A stretch of DNA of 64,000 bases from Streptomyces sp. AC512_CC834 (GCF_019049325.1 NZ_JAGMUO010000128.1:1-64000); one strand, 5' to 3'. Positions 16,833 through 25,826 are shown, counted from the first letter of the stretch. Notes: generated by a model not told the origin, from the sequence alone. Translations and numbers: made by a program.

Positions 16833-18154
16833 CGCGGCTGCCCCGGAGAGTGGGCGAGGGGCGTGGCCCTGGCGGCGGCCACCATCCCCTCCCAGGCCTC
16901 CGTGAGCAGGGCGAAGTCCGCCATGTCGTCGCGTGCCTCGTCGAGGAGGCGGGCGCGGCGGGCGGCCAGGAGATCCGCGAAGTCGGTGTACCTGCCGCCG
17001 AGTCGCCGGTAGGCGGTGTCGAGGGCGTCGAGCCTGCGGACGTTCTCCGCGGTGTCGAGGCCGGTGCTCTCGCGGGCCAGGGCGGCGACGGCGGCGGGGC
17101 GGGCCCGGCCGTGCTCGTCCAGCAGGGTGTCGCCCGCCTCGGCCATGCGGTCGTAGACGTGGTGGAAGTAGAGCATCGACAGCAGGAACTTGGCGAAGCG
17201 GGTCTGGTAGGCGAGGAAGCCGGAGTCGGTCCTGCGTTCGCCGGTGTAGTAGTTGACGATGTTCCGGTTGTGCAGCACGCCCGGCAGCCGGGCGTCGTGC
17301 ACCAGGTGGATCAGGAAGTAGTCGCTGCCGATGGTGTCCTGGGCGGGCGGCAGGGGCACCCGTTCGGTGATCGTGTCGCCGTGGAAGGCGATGTTGCACA
17401 TGTCCACCCGCATCGGGTCGACCACCGTCAGCAGCGAGTGGTCGGCCGTGAAGGGCTCCGAGCCGGCGCCGGTGAAGGACTCCTCGACCAGCTCCCGCTT
17501 CTGTGCGGCGGACCAGCCCTCGGGCGCCCAGAGGGAGACGACATCGTGGTAGACACCGGGGTCGGCGTCCCGTATCTGCGCGATGTCGACGGAGGGTTCG
17601 CCCACGAAGGAGCTGCCGACCATGGCGACGCGCCGCTCGAGGAGCGGGTCCGGCAGGGTGGCCTCGGTGACGCCGGGCACGGCGTCGGTGGCGCGTGCGC
17701 CCAGGGACAGCAGTTCGTGGTGGACGGGGAAGACCGTGCGGCCGGCCACGCTCTGGTAGCGGCTGTCGGAGTCCCTGCGGTGGACGGAGTCGCAGCCGAG
17801 CGCGGCCGCGATCAGGAAGGCGCGGTTGGTGCAGGCGCCGTAGGACAGGCCGTCGGGGAGCATCAGGTCGAGGAGCAGTTCGGGCTTGGCGCTGCCGGAA
17901 CGTGCCGTCACCCGTGCCAGGAAGTCCCGCTGGGCGGCCTCGTCGAGGTGGTGGGCCGTGACGCGGGGGTGGGCCGGCAGCCGCTGTAACGCAGCGGCGT
18001 GGGCGGCGTGGTCCGGGGCCGGGCAGGAGTCGAGGACCAGCACGTGGACATCGATGTCGAAGCGGTCGGCGGCGTAGGCGGCTTCCTCGCCGAGGGCCGC
18101 GATGGTGTCCGGGCAGGGCCGGTTGGTGGGGAGGGTCAGGCAGATGCTGCGCAT
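16829..18154 (-). CDS. DUF6271-like protein with a glycosyltransferase-like DxD motif
   Basis: A 441-residue soluble protein. Near the N-terminus it has a Rossmann-like strand pattern (MRSICLTLPTNRP.. IDVHVLVLDSC), then GACTNRAFLIAAALGCDSVHRRDSDSRY with D128-S-D130, typical of the nucleotide-sugar/metal site of GT-A glycosyltransferases. I believe this family is filed as DUF6271, but that is from memory. No signal peptide. It overlaps the PhyH gene upstream by 19 bases and the decarboxylase gene downstream by 4, so it must be made with them. Possible roles are sugar transfer or an ATP/nucleotide-dependent coupling step; neither is shown. Confidence 0.55.
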   Translation of the reverse strand: MRSICLTLPTNRPCPDTIAALGEEAAYAADRFDIDVHVLVLDSCPAPDHAAHAAALQRLPAHPRVTAHHLDEAAQRDFLARVTARSGSAKPELLLDLMLPDGLSYGACTNRAFLIAAALGCDSVHRRDSDSRYQSVAGRTVFPVHHELLSLGARATDAVPGVTEATLPDPLLERRVAMVGSSFVGEPSVDIAQIRDADPGVYHDVVSLWAPEGWSAAQKRELVEESFTGAGSEPFTADHSLLTVVDPMRVDMCNIAFHGDTITERVPLPPAQDTIGSDYFLIHLVHDARLPGVLHNRNIVNYYTGERRTDSGFLAYQTRFAKFLLSMLYFHHVYDRMAEAGDTLLDEHGRARPAAVAALARESTGLDTAENVRRLDALDTAYRRLGGRYTDFADLLAARRARLLDEARDDMADFALLTEAWEGMVAAARATPLAHSPGQPR

Positions 18155-19224
18155 GCGGCGTCCCCGGTGGCCTCGTCGGTCGCCTCGTCGTCCTTGTCGC
18201 CGGCGGCGTCCGCGTGCCAGGACTTGAGGCCCAGCAGCTTCTCGCCCAGTTCGGTCAGTTCGGCGGGGCCGTAGCGCTCGGACTCGTGCCGGTGGGCGTC
18301 GCCGAGGAGGGTGGCGTTCCAGTCGGGGGTGGCGAGGGTGCGCCAGGAGTCGACGCGGGAGTCGCGCAGCGTGCGGTGGCTCTCCAGCGCGGGCATCATC
18401 GACAGGTACTGGATGGCGCGCACCCCGTCGCCGGAGATGTTGGGCGCGACGCCGTGGGCCAGCAGGCCGTTCCAGATGATCAGGTCGCCGGCCTCGAGGT
18501 CGGGCCGTACGACGGGCATGTCCTCGCGGTCGATCGCGGGCCGGATGGGGTCGCGGCCGTCGGGCTGGAGGGCCTTCCAGCTCTCGAAGCGGCGGAACAG
18601 CTCGGGGCAGCACTGGAAACCGCCCTGGTCGGGCTTGGTGTCGTTGAGGGCGATGCTGCCCTGCACCCGCTGGGGCAGGACACCGAGGGTGGTGTCGACG
18701 TCCCAGTGCAGGTCGATGTCGAAGCCGCGCTCCGGCTTGTTGATCAGGGCGCGGTCACGGTTGCCGGTGTTGGGCGGGTTGAGGTTGAGCCGGTCCAGGG
18801 TGACCCACAGCTCCTCGCAGTCCCAGACGTCCACGAAGGCGTCGTAGACGCGCTGTGCCTGGCGGCTGTCCCAGATGAGCTGGTGCTGGTACGCCTCGAC
18901 GAAGCCGTAGATGTGCAGCTCCTGGTCGAGGTCGGAGCGGTACTCGCGGTCCTGGTACCAGGTGTCGGGGCGGTCGGGGTCGAGGCCCTGGAACTCCCAG
19001 GCGAAGTCGAGCAGTCGGCGGGCGGCGTCGGCGGGTATCGCCTCCTTGACCACGACGTAGCCGTACGTCTGCCAGTGGGCGAAGTCCTCCTCGGACAGCA
19101 CCCGCAGCGGACGTGTCTTGTCGAGGTCGCGCAACTGAGTGCGGGCCAGGTAGGTGTCGGCGTCCGCGCTGAAGTAGGGCCGGTCCGACGGGGCTCGGTG
19201 GAGGTAGGAATCGGGCGTCGCCAT
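18136..19224 (-). CDS. Phytanoyl-CoA dioxygenase (PhyH)-like Fe(II)/2-oxoglutarate oxygenase
   Basis: A 362-residue oxygenase. The facial triad is visible as His173 and Asp175 (DLHWDVDTT) and His257 (NGLLAHGVAPN); Arg269 (GVRAIQYLS) would bind 2-oxoglutarate. PhyH-family enzymes hydroxylate free or carrier-bound amino acids and lipids. Next to an ornithine-type decarboxylase, a basic amino acid or its amine is a reasonable substrate guess. ATG 19224 is chosen for GGAG 6 bases upstream; longer starts give a non-conserved N-terminus. First gene of the operon PhyH, DUF6271-like, decarboxylase, GNAT, MFS. A dre-like site lies about 355 bp upstream. Confidence 0.8.
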   Translation of the reverse strand: MATPDSYLHRAPSDRPYFSADADTYLARTQLRDLDKTRPLRVLSEEDFAHWQTYGYVVVKEAIPADAARRLLDFAWEFQGLDPDRPDTWYQDREYRSDLDQELHIYGFVEAYQHQLIWDSRQAQRVYDAFVDVWDCEELWVTLDRLNLNPPNTGNRDRALINKPERGFDIDLHWDVDTTLGVLPQRVQGSIALNDTKPDQGGFQCCPELFRRFESWKALQPDGRDPIRPAIDREDMPVVRPDLEAGDLIIWNGLLAHGVAPNISGDGVRAIQYLSMMPALESHRTLRDSRVDSWRTLATPDWNATLLGDAHRHESERYGPAELTELGEKLLGLKSWHADAAGDKDDEATDEATGDAACAASA

Positions 19225-19578
19225 GTGGTGCTCCAGATCCTCGCCGTCGCCCGCTCTGGCAACGGCGGTGTGTGCGACGGGGTTCGGGCCGTCGCACATG
19301 AGGTCGGTGGTGGCAGCGTGGCCCGCTCGCGTCACGGGGCGGGAGCGGGGCGACGAGGGCGGCTCGAAGGGACGGGGTTCTCCCCGGTTCGGGGGGTCGC
19401 CCGGTCCGCGCTCTCGTCCGGAAGGGTCGTCTCGTCCGGGGTGGTCGTCACGGAAGTCGTCGTACGGAAGTCGTCGCCACGACAGCGGTCTTCGCAGTCC
19501 GGTCGCGGCAGGTGTCCGGCGCGGAAAGCTGGTGAAACTGGTGTCACATGCGTCCCTCGCTGAACGTGCGCCTCACAA

Positions 19579-19590
19579 TGGACTAGACCA
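19579..19590. promoter_or_regulatory. DasR-type operator (dre-like), TGGACTAGACCA
   Basis: One base away from the palindromic core TGGTCTAGACCA of the DasR responsive element, which controls GlcNAc and chitin genes in Streptomyces. It lies about 355 bp upstream of the PhyH start and about 150 bp upstream of the GH3 start, so it could serve either. Confidence 0.6.
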
Positions 19591-19700
19591 AGGGAAGGTG
19601 TCAACACCTCTCCAACACCCCTCCCGACGAGGGCAATTGTTACTTCCGAGTTCGATGACGGCTCTCTTGACACGTCTGGTTAACCTGAACGCGCACCTCT

Positions 19701-19712
19701 TGGTCTATACCA
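19701..19712. promoter_or_regulatory. DasR-type operator (dre-like), TGGTCTATACCA
   Basis: One base away from the dre core, with flanking C-T/A-G extending the symmetry (CTTGGTCTATACCAAG). It ends 25 bases before the GH3 ATG, an ideal place for a repressor to block this promoter or its transcript start. The encoded enzyme releases GlcNAc, which fits DasR control. Confidence 0.75.
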
Positions 19713-19737
19713 AGAAATCATCCGAAAGGCGCGGCCG

Positions 19738-21279
19738 ATGTCCTCCAGCAAGCACAGCAGCGAGTCGCGCCGGCTCGCGCTCTCCGTTCTGCAGCCGGGT
19801 TTCGTGGGCACCGAGGCACCCGACTGGATCCTGCGCGACATCGGCGACGGGCTGGCCTCCGTCGTGCTCTTCTCCCGCAACATCGTCTCCACCGAGCAGG
19901 TCGCCCGGCTGACCGGACAACTGCGCGCCGAGAATCCCGAGCTGATCGTCGCGATCGACGAGGAGGCGGGCGACGTCACCCGGATCGAGTCCGCCACCGG
20001 GTCGTCCCGGCCGGGCAACTTCGCGCTCGGGACCGTCGACGACACGGAGCTGACCGAGGCCGTCGCCGCGGACCTCGGCCGGCAACTGCGCACCGCCGGG
20101 GTGAGTCTCGACTACGCGCCGAGCGCGGACGTCAACTCCAACCCCGACAACCCGATCATCGGCGTACGCTCCTTCGGCGCCGACCCGGACCTGGTCTCCC
20201 GGCACACCGCCGCGTGGATCCGCGGCCTGCAGTCCGCCGGCGTCGCCGCCTGCGCCAAGCACTTCCCCGGCCACGGGGACGTCGCCGTCGACTCCCACCA
20301 CGACCTGCCGGCCTATTCGGCCGGGCGGGACGAGATCGCCGCCCAGGCGCTGCCCCCGTTCCGGGCCGCCGTCGCGGCCGGCGTGCGCGCGGTCATGAGC
20401 GGCCACCTCCTGGTGCCCGCCTACGACCCCGACCTGCCGGCCACGCTCAGTCGGCGCATCCTGCACGGCCTGCTCCGCGAGGAGTTGGGCTTCGACGGCC
20501 TCGTCGTCAGCGACGCCATCGAGATGGGCGCCGTCACGGCCCGGTACGGCATCGACGGCGCCACGGTGAAGGCCGTCGCCGCCGGGGTGGACGCCGTCTG
20601 CGTGGGCGGCGAGAGCGCCGAGGAGAACACCGTCGCCCTGCTGGTCAAGGCGCTGGTCGCCGCGGTGGCCGCCGGGGAACTGCCGGAGGAACGGCTGGCC
20701 GAGGCGGCCGGCCGGGTACGGGAGTTCGCCCGCTGGTCGGCGGGGCTGCGGGCAGCCGGGGCCGCCGGAGAGACGGTCGACCAGTCGGCCGGGGAGGCGG
20801 TCCGGGACGGCATCGGCCACGTCGCCGCGCGCCGAGCCGTACGGCTCACCGGGGCCGCGCGGGCCGCCCTGCCGCTGACCGCCGCGCCGCACGTGGTCGA
20901 GCTGGCCCCGGTCACCAACATGGCCATCGGCAAGGAGACCCCGTGGGGCGTGGCGAACCCGCTGCGGGAGCGGCTGCCGGGCACGACCTCCGTGCGGGTG
21001 CGCGGACAGGAACTGGAGGAGGGGACGGTCGCGTTGGAGAGCTGCGCCCTCGAACCGGCCGCGGGCCGCCCGCTGGTGATCGTCGCCCGCGACGCGGCCC
21101 GGCACGCCTGGATGAGCCGTGCCGTGACCGGCCTGACCTCCGCCCGACCGGACGCGATCGTGGTGGAGATGGGTCTGCCGGGCACCACCGCCGCCGCGGC
21201 CCAGATCTTCACCCACGGCGCGAGCACGGCCTCCGCAGTGGCCGCGGCGGAGATCCTCACGGGCACGCCCGCGGGCTGA
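19738..21279 (+). CDS. GH3 beta-N-acetylhexosaminidase (cytoplasmic)
   Basis: A 513-residue family 3 glycoside hydrolase. It has the NagZ-type signature KHFPGHGDVAVDSHHDLP (174-191), where K174-H175 bind sugar and a His in DSHHDLP acts with an Asp as acid/base, and the nucleophile Asp259 in LVVSDAIEM. A C-terminal domain (about 355-513) with repeated GRPLVIVARDA / PDAIVVEMGLPG strands completes a two-domain enzyme. No signal peptide, so it should split chitobiose or GlcNAc conjugates inside the cell, giving GlcNAc for catabolism. The dre-like operator just upstream fits this role, as does the NgcEFG-type importer 35 kb away. Start has GAAAGG upstream. Confidence 0.85.
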   Translation: MSSSKHSSESRRLALSVLQPGFVGTEAPDWILRDIGDGLASVVLFSRNIVSTEQVARLTGQLRAENPELIVAIDEEAGDVTRIESATGSSRPGNFALGTVDDTELTEAVAADLGRQLRTAGVSLDYAPSADVNSNPDNPIIGVRSFGADPDLVSRHTAAWIRGLQSAGVAACAKHFPGHGDVAVDSHHDLPAYSAGRDEIAAQALPPFRAAVAAGVRAVMSGHLLVPAYDPDLPATLSRRILHGLLREELGFDGLVVSDAIEMGAVTARYGIDGATVKAVAAGVDAVCVGGESAEENTVALLVKALVAAVAAGELPEERLAEAAGRVREFARWSAGLRAAGAAGETVDQSAGEAVRDGIGHVAARRAVRLTGAARAALPLTAAPHVVELAPVTNMAIGKETPWGVANPLRERLPGTTSVRVRGQELEEGTVALESCALEPAAGRPLVIVARDAARHAWMSRAVTGLTSARPDAIVVEMGLPGTTAAAAQIFTHGASTASAVAAAEILTGTPAG

Positions 21280-21680
<401 letters not shown>

Positions 21681-22844
21681 ATGTCATCGCACCGTTCCGA
21701 CGTTCGCCTGTCCGCCGTGATCATGGCCCATCCGCGGCGGCGAGCCGCGGCCGAAGCGCTGAGCGCGGAACATCCCGCACTCGCCGCGCGGGTCGTCACC
21801 GACCCGGACCCGCAGGGCCCGCCGTCGGCCCTGCGCACCGCGCGCCTGGCCTGGCGGTCGGTGGCCCCCGGAGCCACGCACCACCTGGTGCTCCAGGACG
21901 ACGCCGTACTCTCCCCGGGATTCGCCGACACCGTCCGCGCGCTGACGGCCGCCCGGCCCCGGGACTCCGTCAGCCTGTTCACGGAGTGGGGTTCGCGCAC
22001 CGCCAACGCCGTACGTGCCGCCGCGCTGCTCGGACACGCGTGGGCGCCCGTCGTGGACGACTACCTGCCGTCCGTCGCGCTGGTGCTGCCCGCCCCGCTC
22101 GCCCTGGGATTCGACGAGTACGCCGCCGCCAAGGCCGGCCCGGACGCGACCGACGACGTGACCCTGCTCGACCACCTGCGCGACGTCGACAAGGTCGTCC
22201 CGGTGGCCGGTCCGGTCGACCACGCCAACCCACCGAGCCTGGTCGGCAACGACGTGATGGGTCCGCGCAGCGCCGCCTGTCCGGCCCTCGACGGCGACCC
22301 CCGAGATGCCCGAGATCCCCGCGAGGACCCCACCCCCACCGGGTCCGTCCTCCCGGCGATGCGCGCCGTGCCGTACTTCTGCTGGTGGGAGCAGCTCGCC
22401 GTGGTGTACCTGCGTGACCCGGCGAGCCCGGACGGTTGGCGCCGAGTACCGGCCGAGGAGGCTCTCCTGGAGCGGGGCATCGAGCGGGAGCGGGTCGTGG
22501 CGTCGCTCCGCGGGGCGCTGGAGGCCCTCCCGCACCGCGACTTCGTCCACGACAGGGTCAGCGACGTACTGCTGGCCGAGCTGTGGACCGCGGCTTACGC
22601 GCTGGGCGTGGTGACCCACGACCTCGGCGGGCCTCCCGACCTCGGGCGGCCGGCCGCCCGTACCGCGCTGTCCACGCTGGCGCCGGGCGCGCTGCGCCGG
22701 GTCGTCCCGGTGCCCCGGCTGGCCGCCGTAGGAGAGGCGCTGTACCCGCTCGTGGCGGAGGCCGTGCTGGACGGCGCCAGGGCCGCGGAGGACACGGCGG
22801 CGCGGGCGACGGTGGGTGGCGGGGTGGGTGGCGGCCTCTCGTGA
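21681..22844 (+). CDS. Glycosyltransferase-like hypothetical protein (387 aa)
   Basis: The N-terminal part has a GT-A-like pattern: VIMAHPRRRAAAEAL (first strand), then HHLVLQDDAVLSPGFADTVRAL with an Asp-Asp pair in the position of the metal-binding DxD, and SVALVLPAPLALGFDEY. From about residue 210 to the end I see no known motif, only helical Ala/Leu-rich sequence. No signal peptide or membrane helix. It converges with hemE 10 bp away. A donor-sugar-dependent role is a guess from the fold signature alone. The start is weakly supported (GAGG is very close to the ATG). Confidence 0.5.
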   Translation: MSSHRSDVRLSAVIMAHPRRRAAAEALSAEHPALAARVVTDPDPQGPPSALRTARLAWRSVAPGATHHLVLQDDAVLSPGFADTVRALTAARPRDSVSLFTEWGSRTANAVRAAALLGHAWAPVVDDYLPSVALVLPAPLALGFDEYAAAKAGPDATDDVTLLDHLRDVDKVVPVAGPVDHANPPSLVGNDVMGPRSAACPALDGDPRDARDPREDPTPTGSVLPAMRAVPYFCWWEQLAVVYLRDPASPDGWRRVPAEEALLERGIERERVVASLRGALEALPHRDFVHDRVSDVLLAELWTAAYALGVVTHDLGGPPDLGRPAARTALSTLAPGALRRVVPVPRLAAVGEALYPLVAEAVLDGARAAEDTAARATVGGGVGGGLS

Positions 22845-22854
22845 GGTGAGTGCC

Positions 22855-23922
22855 TCAGCGCGCGGTCTGCGTGTGGACGTACTCCACGAGGCGGGTCAGC
22901 GCGTCCGGGTCGGTGGTGGGCAGGACGCCGTGGCCGAGGTTGAAAACGTGGCCCTCCAGGTCCGCGGCCGCGTCAAGGACCTCGCGGGTCTTGGTCTCGA
23001 CCGCCCGCGAGCCGGCGAAGAGGACGGCCGGGTCCAGGTTGCCCTGGAGCGCCTTGCCGGGGCCGACGCGGCGGGCCGCCTCGTCCAGCGGCACGCGCCA
23101 GTCGACGCCGACGACGTCCGCGCCGGCCTCGCCCATCAGGCCGAGCAGTTCGCCGGTGCCGACACCGAAGTGGATGCGCGGCACCCCGTACCCGGCGACG
23201 GCCTCGAAGACCTTGCGGGAGGCGGGGAGCACCGAGCGGCGGTAGTCCGCCGGGGACAGGGCGCCGACCCAGGAGTCGAAGAGCTGGACCGCGCTCGCGC
23301 CCGCCTCGATCTGCACCTTGAGGAAGGCGGCCGTGATGCCGGCGAGCCGGTCCAGGAGGTCGGCCCAGAGCTGCGGGTCGCCGTACATGAGGGCCTTGGT
23401 GTGCTCGTGGTTGCGGGACGGACCGCCCTCCACGAGGTAGCTCGCGAGGGTGAACGGCGCGCCCGCGAAGCCGATCAGCGGGGTGGCACCGAGCTCGCGG
23501 GTGAGCAGGCCCATGGCCTCGGTGACGTAGGTGACGTCCTCGGGGGTGAGTTCGCGCAGCCGTGCCAGGTCGGCGCGGGTGCGGATCGGGTCGGCGACGA
23601 CCGGGCCGACGCCTGGCTTGATGTCGAGGTCGATGCCGATGGCCTTGAGCGGGACCACGATGTCGCTGAAGTAGATCGCGGCGTCCACGCCGTGCCGGCG
23701 CACCGGCTGGAGGGTGATCTCCGCGACCAGTTCCGGCCGCGTGCAGGACTCGAGCATCCCGATGCCCTCGCGCACCTTGTGGTACTCCGGCAGTGAGCGC
23801 CCGGCCTGCCGCATGAACCACACGGGGGTGTGCGGCACCGGCTCACGCCTGCACGCCCTGAGGAACGCGGAGTCGTACGTGGCGGTCGGCTGCTTGCCCG
23901 CGGGGCTCTGGTTGGCACTCAC
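22855..23922 (-). CDS. hemE: Uroporphyrinogen decarboxylase
   Basis: A 355-residue enzyme that removes four carboxyl groups from uroporphyrinogen III to give coproporphyrinogen III, the substrate of the HemY/CgoX made from 8271-9749. Signature segments are [28 protein letters not shown] (with the catalytic Asp), [17 protein letters not shown] and [13 protein letters not shown], then [14 protein letters not shown] near the end. GTG 23922 ([10 protein letters not shown]) has GGGAGA nine bases upstream and gives the usual family length; a longer open frame to 24075 would be unusual for this family. Cytosolic. Confidence 0.93.
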   Translation of the reverse strand: MSANQSPAGKQPTATYDSAFLRACRREPVPHTPVWFMRQAGRSLPEYHKVREGIGMLESCTRPELVAEITLQPVRRHGVDAAIYFSDIVVPLKAIGIDLDIKPGVGPVVADPIRTRADLARLRELTPEDVTYVTEAMGLLTRELGATPLIGFAGAPFTLASYLVEGGPSRNHEHTKALMYGDPQLWADLLDRLAGITAAFLKVQIEAGASAVQLFDSWVGALSPADYRRSVLPASRKVFEAVAGYGVPRIHFGVGTGELLGLMGEAGADVVGVDWRVPLDEAARRVGPGKALQGNLDPAVLFAGSRAVETKTREVLDAAADLEGHVFNLGHGVLPTTDPDALTRLVEYVHTQTAR

Positions 23923-24073
23923 ACCGGCAAGTCTCCCATGGCCCCCGGACAGCACCGGACCACGGGTGGGGCGGCCCCCGTACGCCCCCGCGAGGCCGCG
24001 TGATCCGGACATCGCGCCCGCACGCGGGTGTCCCTCCCTGCGCCGAGCCGCCGTTCCGCTTAATGTTCCCCGC

Positions 24074-24751
24074 ATGGCTGCGGCTCAGGGACGACTGTCG
24101 GACGGCGCTGGCGGAATGGACGAACCGGAGGGTACCGAGGAGGACGCCCGGCACAAGGGGAGTACGGCACCGCCGCCCTTCGCGGCCGCCGTCGAGGCCT
24201 TGCGGGCCGCGCGGCTGCGGCCGCAGATCGAGGTGGAGGCGACGCGCGCACCGCAGCGCCTCGCCCCGTACGCGTACGCGCTGGAGGCCGCGGTCGTCGA
24301 CGGCGACGAGGATCTGGCGGACGGGCGGCTGGTGCTGCTGCACGATCCGGCCGGGCACGACGCCTGGCGGGGCACCTTCCGGCTGGTGACGCTGGTGCGC
24401 GCCGAGCTGGAAGCCGAGATGGCCGCGGATCCGCTGCTGCCGGACGTGTGCTGGTCCTGGCTGACCGGCGCGCTCCAGGCACGCGGGCTGACGTACGGCG
24501 AACCCAGCGGCACGGTCACGCGCGCGAGTTCCCACTACTTCGGGGGACTCTCGGCGCGCCCGTCCGCCTCGCAGATCGAGATCCGGGCGTCCTGGACGCC
24601 GCGCGAGGGTCTGGGCGGCGTCCCGGACACCGCGGCGCACCTGGCCTCGTGGTGCGATCTGCTGGCCCAGGTCGCGGGCCTGCCGCCGGCCGCGCCGGGC
24701 GACGCGTCGATCGTGTCGCTGCCGCAGCGACGCGGCCCGCAGTCGCGCTGA
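24074..24751 (+). CDS. DUF3000 family protein
   Basis: A 225-residue soluble protein. It has the pattern [37 protein letters not shown], then [16 protein letters not shown]-like and [26 protein letters not shown], which is the actinobacterial DUF3000 family, regularly found beside hemE. Function unknown. A TAATGT hexamer 8-13 bases before ATG 24074 suggests a -10 element and a leaderless transcript; an internal ATG at 24116 is an alternative. It is divergent from hemE with 151 bp between starts. Confidence 0.75.
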   Translation: MAAAQGRLSDGAGGMDEPEGTEEDARHKGSTAPPPFAAAVEALRAARLRPQIEVEATRAPQRLAPYAYALEAAVVDGDEDLADGRLVLLHDPAGHDAWRGTFRLVTLVRAELEAEMAADPLLPDVCWSWLTGALQARGLTYGEPSGTVTRASSHYFGGLSARPSASQIEIRASWTPREGLGGVPDTAAHLASWCDLLAQVAGLPPAAPGDASIVSLPQRRGPQSR

Positions 24752-25065
24752 CCCCTCTGTCGTTCACCACCCGTCGCTCACCATCTGTCGTTCACCGCTT
24801 CGCGAGGGGGCTCGGCACGTCTGGAGCGCGTTCCGTCACTTTGTCGATACGGCCACTTTCGGCCTCGTATCGACAAAGTGCGGAACCGTTCGATCTTCGA
24901 ATGATCGACAGCATGTCCGAATTGCTCGGATTGTTACTCACCAGATCGTGATCATTCTCTAAAGGCCGACGCGATCGGTGCCGAAGACGACTGTGACCTT
25001 GAAAGCACGGTTCGTCCGGCTTCAACCCCATGAGCCGGCCCCGTCCCCGCACCCCAGGAGGCCTG
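24752..25065. other. Intergenic region upstream of the orphan response regulator
   Basis: 314 bases without a gene. It holds repeated GTCGTTCACC-like blocks near 24770-24795, the long hairpin at 24830-24886, and then about 140 AT-richer bases (24890-25030) with no obvious consensus promoter but presumably the start site of the regulator gene. Confidence 0.6.
24830..24886. terminator. Long hairpin after DUF3000 gene
   Basis: The arm GTTCCG-T-CACTTTGTCGATACG is mirrored by CGTATCGACAAAGTG-CGGAAC with a single unpaired T, giving about 21 base pairs. The interior can fold further through GGCC/GGCC. It is much less GC-rich than the other terminators here. Probably ends DUF3000 transcription, but a protein-binding palindrome is also possible. 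Confidence 0.6.
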
Positions 25066-25728
25066 GTGTCCGTTCTCCTCGAGCAGCCTGCAAGCCTGGT
25101 CGCCTACCGCCCGAACAAGCCGACCGCCATGGTGGTCGTGGCCGACCCGCGCGTCCGCTCCACCGTCACCCGCCACCTGTGGGCGCTCGGTGTGCGCGAC
25201 GTGATCGAGGCCTCGTCCGTCGCGGAGGCTCGTCCCCGCATCGGCAACCCCCGCGACATCTGCGTCGCGGACGTCCATCTCCCCGACGGCTCCGGCCTGA
25301 CGCTGCTGTCGGAGACCCGCGCCGCGGGGTGGCCCAACGGGCTCGCCCTGTCCGCCGCCGACGACATCGGCGCCGTGCGCAATGCCCTCGCCGGCGGCGT
25401 CAAGGGCTACGTCGTCACCGGCACCCGTACCAACGTCGGGCTCCCCACCCGGCCGGGCGCCGCCCCCATCGGCGCCGCCGCCGCCCGCCTGCACCGCCGT
25501 CCCCCGGGCGCCCCGAGCCACCCGGGCGGCTACCGCGAGCTCTCCGGCCGCGAGGTGGAGGTGCTGCGACTGGTCGCGGAGGGCCAGTCGAACAAGGCGA
25601 TCGGCGTCTCGATGGGCCTGTCCGCCCTGACCGTCAAGAGCCACCTGGCCCGCATCGCCCGCAAGCTCGGCACGGGCGACCGCGCGGGGATGGTCGCGGT
25701 GGCCCTGCGCACCGGCATCATCCACTGA
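25066..25728 (+). CDS. Orphan LuxR-family response regulator with atypical receiver
   Basis: A 220-residue two-domain regulator. The receiver (about 20-125) keeps the phospho-acceptor-like Asp69 (CVADVHLPDGSG) and an acidic Asp27 (VVADP), but the conserved Lys after the last strand is Thr118 (GYVVTG) and the Thr/Ser switch is Ser96. The C-terminal LuxR helix-turn-helix (about 162-215) reads LSGREVEVLRLVAEGQSNKAIGVSMGLSALTVKSHLARIARKLGTGDR. GTG 25066 is chosen for AGGAGG just upstream; ATG 25030 is weaker. No sensor kinase is next to it. DNA target unknown. Confidence 0.8.
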   Translation: MSVLLEQPASLVAYRPNKPTAMVVVADPRVRSTVTRHLWALGVRDVIEASSVAEARPRIGNPRDICVADVHLPDGSGLTLLSETRAAGWPNGLALSAADDIGAVRNALAGGVKGYVVTGTRTNVGLPTRPGAAPIGAAAARLHRRPPGAPSHPGGYRELSGREVEVLRLVAEGQSNKAIGVSMGLSALTVKSHLARIARKLGTGDRAGMVAVALRTGIIH

Positions 25729-25788
25729 ACGTCCCCGATCCCACCCCTCCCGACCCCGATTCACCGACCTGACTGGTTTACGACCCCC

Positions 25789-25826
25789 CGGCGCCCGCCG
25801 ACGGAACGTTCCGTCGGCGGGCGCCG
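25789..25826. terminator. Perfect 38-bp palindrome after the response regulator
   Basis: Bases 25789-25807 are the exact reverse complement of 25808-25826 with AACGTT at the centre. As RNA this makes a very stable GC-rich hairpin between the regulator stop and the RNase D start. Its downstream edge is only 25 bases before the next start codon, so it could also affect that gene. Confidence 0.75.

Larger units (their letters stand above)
19225..19737. other. Divergent control region between the PhyH operon and the GH3 gene
   Basis: 513 bases without a credible gene. The right half is AT-richer than its surroundings. It holds two dre-like palindromes (19579-19590 and 19701-19712) and a TTGACA hexamer on the plus strand at 19667-19672 without a convincing -10 at normal spacing. 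Both flanking transcripts must start here. Confidence 0.7.

Noticed and set aside
19667-19672. TTGACA as the -35 box of the GH3 gene
   Set aside because: No acceptable -10 at 16-19 bases downstream; the AT-rich dre lies 33 bases away, so the promoter is not assigned.
23923-24075. Longer hemE starting at 24075
   Set aside because: The added residues are Arg/Gly-rich and not like HemE; the GTG at 23922 has a Shine-Dalgarno sequence and gives the family length.
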